From NCBI RefSeq assembly GCF_032854445.1, contig NC_088301.1, positions 3,286,001 through 3,350,000 on the forward strand: a DNA stretch of 64,000 nucleotides. Direction: 5' to 3'. Shown in pieces: positions 58,816 through 64,000 of the stretch. The notes under the pieces were generated by a model. The model ran no database searches, was not told the origin of the DNA, and saw nothing but the letters and a program-made list of their open reading frames with translations. The DNA comes from Liolophura sinensis (taxonomy: Eukaryota; Mollusca; Polyplacophora; Chitonida; Chitonidae). A program made the translations under genes and the position numbers. Positions within the stretch are counted from its first letter, which is position 1. The number at the start of each line of letters is the position of its first letter.

Positions 58816-59870
58816 GTTGTGTTGCTGTGTAAGCTTGAACATGTCACCCGGGTTTATTAACACCTAGGAGTACAACATCAACGTTGAAAACTTTAGTCTT
58901 AGATGTTGGAGTGTATATTATATTTAATATTTGGGAACAATTGTCAATAGTTTGTACATGGGCATTTACAAAAAAAAATACACATGGAACGTTTTTATTT
59001 TTCTTTTTTTCTTTTTTTATATGTTCTAGGATATAAAAGCAGAAGAGATCAGTCCAGAAATTTAGTAGCTTGATGTCAAAACAACTCTGTTGGGGGAAGA
59101 GTCCGATTTAGATTGGGGTGGGGTTTGAGTTCATATATGCTGTGGAGTCCAAAATATAATGACTGTTAGTAGATATTACATGGATACCAGTAAAGGGTCA
59201 TAAAGAGACATAAAATATATCTAAATACGATTTTTTTTATCTGAATTATTTGGTATATCTTTCTTTTACTAAAAGGGAGTCACAATGATTTGTGACTGAC
59301 TGGTATAAGATATAAGGAAGTCAAAGCTGTGTTTACCCCAGGCTGAATTTTTACGTATCGATATGATCAATTTACTTAAGTGTGACAAAGGCTGCAGTAT
59401 TTATCCCTGGACACCTCATCTTAGGGTCGATTACTTATCCCTTTTAAGCCAATGTCTTTATTTTCGAATTTCTTGTCATGTTGCCTTTGATGCTAAACTC
59501 TTACTGTAAGGTCGTAATAAGAGGCTTATGAGTGCAAACTCATCCGATCTTAACAATGTCCACAAATAAATACTTCCGGTGGTTTAACATAAGACAATAA
59601 CGCCTCCTCCTGTATGTGAAATCTGGGCCGACAAATACCTTTTCATATGTACGTTTTACCTATTTTTTAAACTCTCATTTTTCAAAACTTATTTTTCTTA
59701 TATTTACTGTAAGAGATTGTATTTCACAAAACGGCATTGAACCTGGGCACCACACGAACCACCCGGGGTTCCTGTAAAATGTTATTTTTGTCGGTTAAAT
59801 GGAAAAGAACTATTTACAAACCACGTTGTGTGTACAAAATCGTCGTGTAATTTTATTTGTTTATTTTTAG
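58816..59870. other. 3' part of intron 4, gene E
   Basis: No gene. Near-identical to the matching parts of B and C. Confidence 0.5.
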
Positions 59871-59936
59871 CGGGTGCGGTCTATACTCGCTGGAGACGGA
59901 CAGAATGTCCAAGCTACTCTACCACTTTGTACCAAG
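59871..59936 (+). CDS. Gene E exon 5 with GC donor
   Basis: The G of TGGGGA is A here (W-R-R). The following bases are GCACGT where the other copies have GTACGT. GC-AG introns can be spliced, so this alone need not inactivate the gene. Confidence 0.7.
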
Positions 59937-60719
59937 GCACGTAGATATCTCGATTAAACTCTCTGACTAAACAAAGTAATGTAGCAATCATAACCAACTA
60001 AAGCGTCTCGTACGCATACCTAAATTTTACATACGTACATATGGATACCCCCACCCCAAACTAGTCCAGGCAAGATTTTCACTAATTATAGGCAAAAGGG
60101 TATATCTAAAGTGATATTAAAATGAAATTGATTATTGTCCGTGATGTCTGAATAGAGTATCTTTGAGTCATAAAGGACCCGTTACAACTAGATAGAAAAT
60201 CCTCCCACTTCGGTGCAGCAGAGTGGGGGGAATTTTTTTCATGCCAAAAAACACACAAAACTTACTGTAATATGAAATACAATTACTAAAGAACATCTGT
60301 GTGAAATATTGGAGTAGTGCTATTTATACTTTTGTTTTATCAAATAAGAAAGGCAGATTTTGATATTTGAAGGCGTTTTGATGCGAGATTTCCCTTCATA
60401 ATTAAAATACAATTATGTGAACCAAACAGTTTCCATATATTTGGTGTCTAGTTATGGAGTAGTAAGCTATTATCAACGAAGTATAGTTTTGGTTTACGCA
60501 ATCATATTTTCGTCAGTCGAAAATAAAAATAAATACTTTAGAAGTTCAGAGGAACTCCACACTCACAAAAATACATGTATTTCATGCCTTCTAAAGCATT
60601 GTCCACGTTGGTTCAGTGGTGACATGCGTACCTTAAAACCGTTGTGTGGAACAGGATAACGAGTTTGATTCCTATATTTGCATATTTGTTTTAGTGCTCA
60701 GCAATGTGAGGTAACGGAG

Positions 60720-60740
60720 GGAGGGGGGGGGGGGGGGGCA
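60720..60740. repeat. Poly-G run
   Basis: A run of about 17 G directly upstream of the AT-rich microsatellite. In B and C the same place has shorter G-rich sequence. Confidence 0.8.
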
Positions 60741-60779
60741 GATTAATTAGAATCACACAAAATTTGTTTGTTATATATT

Positions 60780-60995
60780 TCTATTATATATTATATTATA
60801 TTATATTATATTATATTATATTATATTATATTATATTATATTATATTATATTATATTATATTATATTATATTATATTATATTATATTATATTATATTATA
60901 TTATATTATATTATATTATATTATATTATATTATATTATATTATATATTATTATATATTATTATATATAATATATTATATTATATTATATATTAT
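60780..60995. repeat. (ATATT)n microsatellite in intron 5 of gene E
   Basis: About 160 bp pure repeat plus degenerate edges, shorter than in B and C. Confidence 0.95.
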
Positions 60996-61482
60996 ATATA
61001 AATTGTCAAGCTATAAGTTAATCAGTTTAAAAATATTATAGTCAGTCTATACAGATTATATACAGGATTCTTTCAATAAAAATTCAACGCTATTTATTTC
61101 AGCTAACAGCATATCGTACAATTACACTGAGAAAGGGGGCACCTGTTTATTAGTCAAGCTTCGTAATAAATGTCCATTAAAGACACAGTCATATGTTCAC
61201 GGCATAAGTCGTAAGACAAAACTCCTTTTACATATCAAGACAGCACAAAACAGGATATTACCCAATGCTTTTAACCGCATAGATTAAGCTGATTGTTAAC
61301 AACGAATGTCTTGGTATATTTTATCGTTTATACCTTTTACATAACAACTTTAACCGCATATCGGGGAAGTCCTTGCATCATTTCTCAAACGATCTGTCGC
61401 TGTAAGGAGGTTGGCAATCCACCTGAGCAGCAGAGGGACAATTTCCCCATCCTTTTACATGGAGTCCTTTTTATTATTACAG

Positions 61483-61976
61483 GTTTGATGGCCGGGTCAC
61501 ATTACCAGCACAAGGGTAGCGGTGGCAACCATTTGTGTCTTCCTCTAAATCCTCAGTGGAACAAGACTTTTGGGGGACACCAATCTAAAGCTTACCTGTA
61601 TGGATCTGAGTTTGAGCTTCACGACAGCAATCCGGTCTTCCACCAGAGTAACTCGGGTGGCGCTTTCTTCCACAACAGGGACATCCAGTGTGCTGTCTGT
61701 TACACGCCGGGCAGACCGAGTCACGTGATGATCCCAGCCCGCCTGGAGTGTCCAATCGGATGGACCGTGGAGTATCTGGGGTTTCTCATGGCCGCACATT
61801 ATACTCACCGAAAGTCTGAGTACGTGTGCGTGGATCAGGACCCAGACGCTCACCCCGGCACCGTTAAAAACGTCAACGGCAATCTGCTGTATATTGTAGA
61901 GGCTGTGTGTGGCCCACTGCCGTGTCCAAACTATGTCGACGGTTATGAAGTTACCTGTGTTGTTTGCACAAAATAA
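61483..61976 (+). CDS. Gene E exon 6, intact C4-like domain
   Basis: 494 nt, open to TAA. C-type sequence (SKAYLYGSEFELHDSNPVFH, SNSGGAFFHNRD). All nine cysteines are kept. Confidence 0.85.
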
Positions 61977-61992
61977 GTCGAAATTTTTGAAC

Positions 61993-61998
61993 AATAAA
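61993..61998 (+). terminator. Polyadenylation signal of gene E
   Basis: AATAAA lies 16 bases after the stop codon. Confidence 0.6.
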
Positions 61999-63014
61999 CT
62001 ATCACATATTTGCAATTTCGGTCAACATTTATACGCATTTAATATCTTTATTTCAAAAGGTGTTTTAGGTCGTAGTCAGAAATCCTTCTCATATACGATG
62101 TCGACCAACGACAGCAGTTTAACCAATCGGCGAAAGATGCCCACTCTTCTAAGAAAACAAACCCATGTGCATTTTGCTCATTAACTTCCATGTACTGGTA
62201 CGATAGCGTGGTAAAACTAGAGTAGTGGCCATTGTCCCGACCCTGTTATCATGTTGGTGCTGGTGTTGTCTATAAGGCCCATGTTCCACAGCATTGTTGA
62301 CATTTATTAGAACTATTCCACTGTATTCACGCCATATGTTAGAAAAGTGGGTCATTTGCTACAGAATTGAATGTAAAAATGAATAATTCAAATGCCTCCA
62401 CAACAAACAAATTCAAGTATAGCACATATAGCAATTACTGGAAACAAAAACGTACGTAATAGATACATGTGTGTTGACGTTTACTCACTGGTATTGAGTT
62501 CTAAATTGGAGAGTTGGTAATAAATTCTGCTTTTTTGTGGTATACACTGTAGGCCAGTTTTAGAAAATCAGCTAAGCGGATAAATACCACAATGGTCTGA
62601 AGTCTCTAGCACCAAATTGTATAAGAAGATAGATATCTAGCCACTCTGAGCTTTATGTATCTCAGATTCCAAAAATGTGATTACTTTTTTTCCACAAGAG
62701 CATATTTTGTGTCTTTTTGAAAAAAGTTTTCCTAAAAAAAAATAATCAGAATTGTGACTTAAATACACAGGAAAACAGGTCAGATACAGATCTGAGTCTG
62801 TGATTTTATTGATTAGGGGGACTATTGACTGTGGATGGAGAAAAGTCGAATAATGTATATCTGCTCCTGTAAAGTACCACAAACCTCTGCTTATTTATAA
62901 ATTAACAGAAGCAAAGGCATTCCCAAATAGATCATGTCCTTAAAAAATTTATAATTCCTTAATATAATTATTCGTTAAGAGATAGTAATTTTATAGCAAT
63001 TATGAAGACAAATT
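61999..63014. other. Spacer downstream of gene E
   Basis: No gene. Close to 22542-23555. Confidence 0.5.
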
Positions 63015-63027
63015 AAAACTAAATTTA

Positions 63028-63294
63028 TTTATTTGATTTATTTGATTGGTGTTTTACGCCGTACTCAAGAGTATTACACTTATACGACGGCGGCCAGCAT
63101 TGTGGTGGGTGGAAACCGGGCACAGCCCGGGGGAAACCTACGACCATCCGCAGGCTCCTGGCAAACCTTCCCACTTACGGCCGGAGAGGAAGCCAACATG
63201 AGCTGGACTTGAACTCACAGCGACCGCATTGGTGAGAAGCTCCTGGGTCATTGCGCTGCGCTAGCGCGCTAACCAGCTCAGCCACGGAGGCCCC
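63028..63294 (-). mobile_element. tRNA-derived SINE in spacer after gene E
   Basis: Same insertion as after B and C, with AAAACTAAATTTA at 63015-63027 and 63295-63307. Confidence 0.85.
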
Positions 63295-63307
63295 AAAACT
63301 AAATTTA

Positions 63308-63799
63308 GCTTTCACGTGTACAATGACACCTTACAATGTGGCATGCAGTGTAAACTACATTTTCTGACCTACGTAAGAGAAAGAAATTGTAGAAACATCC
63401 GCAAATAAATATGACATATGTCTACACGTATTTACGTGCTTTTCCTTTCTCGTAGCGTAATAATAAGAATCAGGGGCTAAGGAAGTGTGAGCCGTGGTAC
63501 ATGTAGGTAACCTTTTAGTAACCGGTTAGTTTACTATTAATATGCCTCGTATCAGCCACCCGTACCTCCTCCCCCACCCCCAACCTCCCCACAGAAATTG
63601 GATAATCGGCAAAAGAAATTCTATTTTTTTGATTTGTGCTTTCGCCGTTCTCAGGAATAAGGCCATTGTTGAAACATGTTAAAATATGAGGCTGCTTAAT
63701 TTTCGATACAATTTCCTCAGACAAAACAAGCTTTTATGCAATACAGTGAACGGATTAAATAAAGTAACTATAAAACCGGCCAACTGGAAACTTAAATTT
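63308..63799. other. Spacer between the SINE and the satellite
   Basis: No gene. Matches 23847-24340. Confidence 0.5.
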
Positions 63800-64000
63800 T
63801 CGAATCGAAGAAGTGACTTTGCCACAAGTCCCCAGTACAACTAAAGAATAGCAGTGTAACATACACTATATATATGCACTATAATTGTCGAACTGACGTT
63901 GTGACTTTACCACAAGTCCTCACTACATCCAAAGAATAGCAGTCTTCCATACTATATATACATGTACTATGATTGTCGAACTGACATTGTGACTTTACCA
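63800..64000. repeat. 88-bp spacer satellite at window end
   Basis: At least two monomers. It marks the start of a further unit outside the window. Confidence 0.75.

Larger units (their letters stand above)
50626..61976 (+). pseudogene. Gene E, short-chain collagen C4-like gene, six exons, several lesions
   Basis: Exons: 50626-50679, 50823-50868, 54528-54636, 55321-55505, 59871-59936, 61483-61976. Exon 3 is 109 nt (one C lost in CTCCCGGG near 54617), exon 4 is 185 nt (five bases lost near 55373), and the exon 5 donor is GC instead of GT. The two frame changes add to -6, but a stop falls between them, so the frame is not rescued. Exon 5 also has W-R-R where the others have W-G-R. Exon 6 is intact and C-like. 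The 5' half is close to gene B, the 3' half to C, so E is mosaic. It may be a pseudogene; if the indels are assembly errors, only the 5-base loss and the GC donor remain to explain. Confidence 0.7.

Overview
The window looks like repeat-rich animal nuclear DNA, most likely from a marine lophotrochozoan and probably a mollusc. Genes are split into short exons with GT-AG introns. Exons code for a short-chain-collagen (C4-like) secreted protein, a family well known in sponges, cnidarians and molluscs. The tRNA-derived SINEs and an LTR retroelement are of invertebrate type. No bacterial operons, rRNA or intact tRNA genes are visible. The species assignment is inference.

Layout. All host genes lie on the + strand as a head-to-tail array of one gene family. 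Gene A is only its last exon (1-224). Gene B spans 5869-15973. C (17849-22519) is a 5'-truncated copy with only exons 4-6. Gene D spans 28632-37967. Gene E spans 50626-61976. Upstream of B, D and E lies a relic 5' half-gene: TATA box, signal-peptide exon and exon 2, but no collagen exon. The full model has six coding exons: (1) signal peptide, (2) a short linker, (3) a Cys-rich start plus ten Gly-X-Y triplets, (4) a helix-rich and Ser/Arg-rich linker, (5) and (6) the C-terminal C4-like domain with ten cysteines. An undamaged copy would encode about 319 residues. Every copy here carries small lesions, mostly one-base indels at G/C runs, so the region is either decaying or contains base-level assembly errors.

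The introns and spacers hold lineage-specific tandem repeats at matching positions in each copy. These are an 88-bp satellite in the spacer, a 23-24-bp and a 54-bp array in intron 2, a 34-bp array in intron 3 or the relic, a 63-bp array starting at the exon 4 splice donor in intron 4, and an (ATATT)n tract in intron 5.

Mobile elements. A 6.6-kb minus-strand Ty3/gypsy-type LTR retrotransposon (43753-50315) sits between relic E and gene E. It has nearly identical LTRs, a 4-bp target duplication and one 1297-residue ORF. Its domain order is gag, protease, integrase, RT remnant, RNase H (copia-like order), and the RT fingers/palm are missing in frame. A tRNA-derived SINE is nested in its 5' LTR. 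Four younger copies of another tRNA-derived SINE, and three older relics that may belong to the same family, are also present.

Large-scale structure. The end of A plus the 5' part of B is almost identical to the end of D plus the 5' part of E, while the 3' part of E matches C rather than B. The window therefore shows a higher-order tandem duplication (about 40 kb) with unequal recombination, or partly unresolved haplotypes in the assembly.
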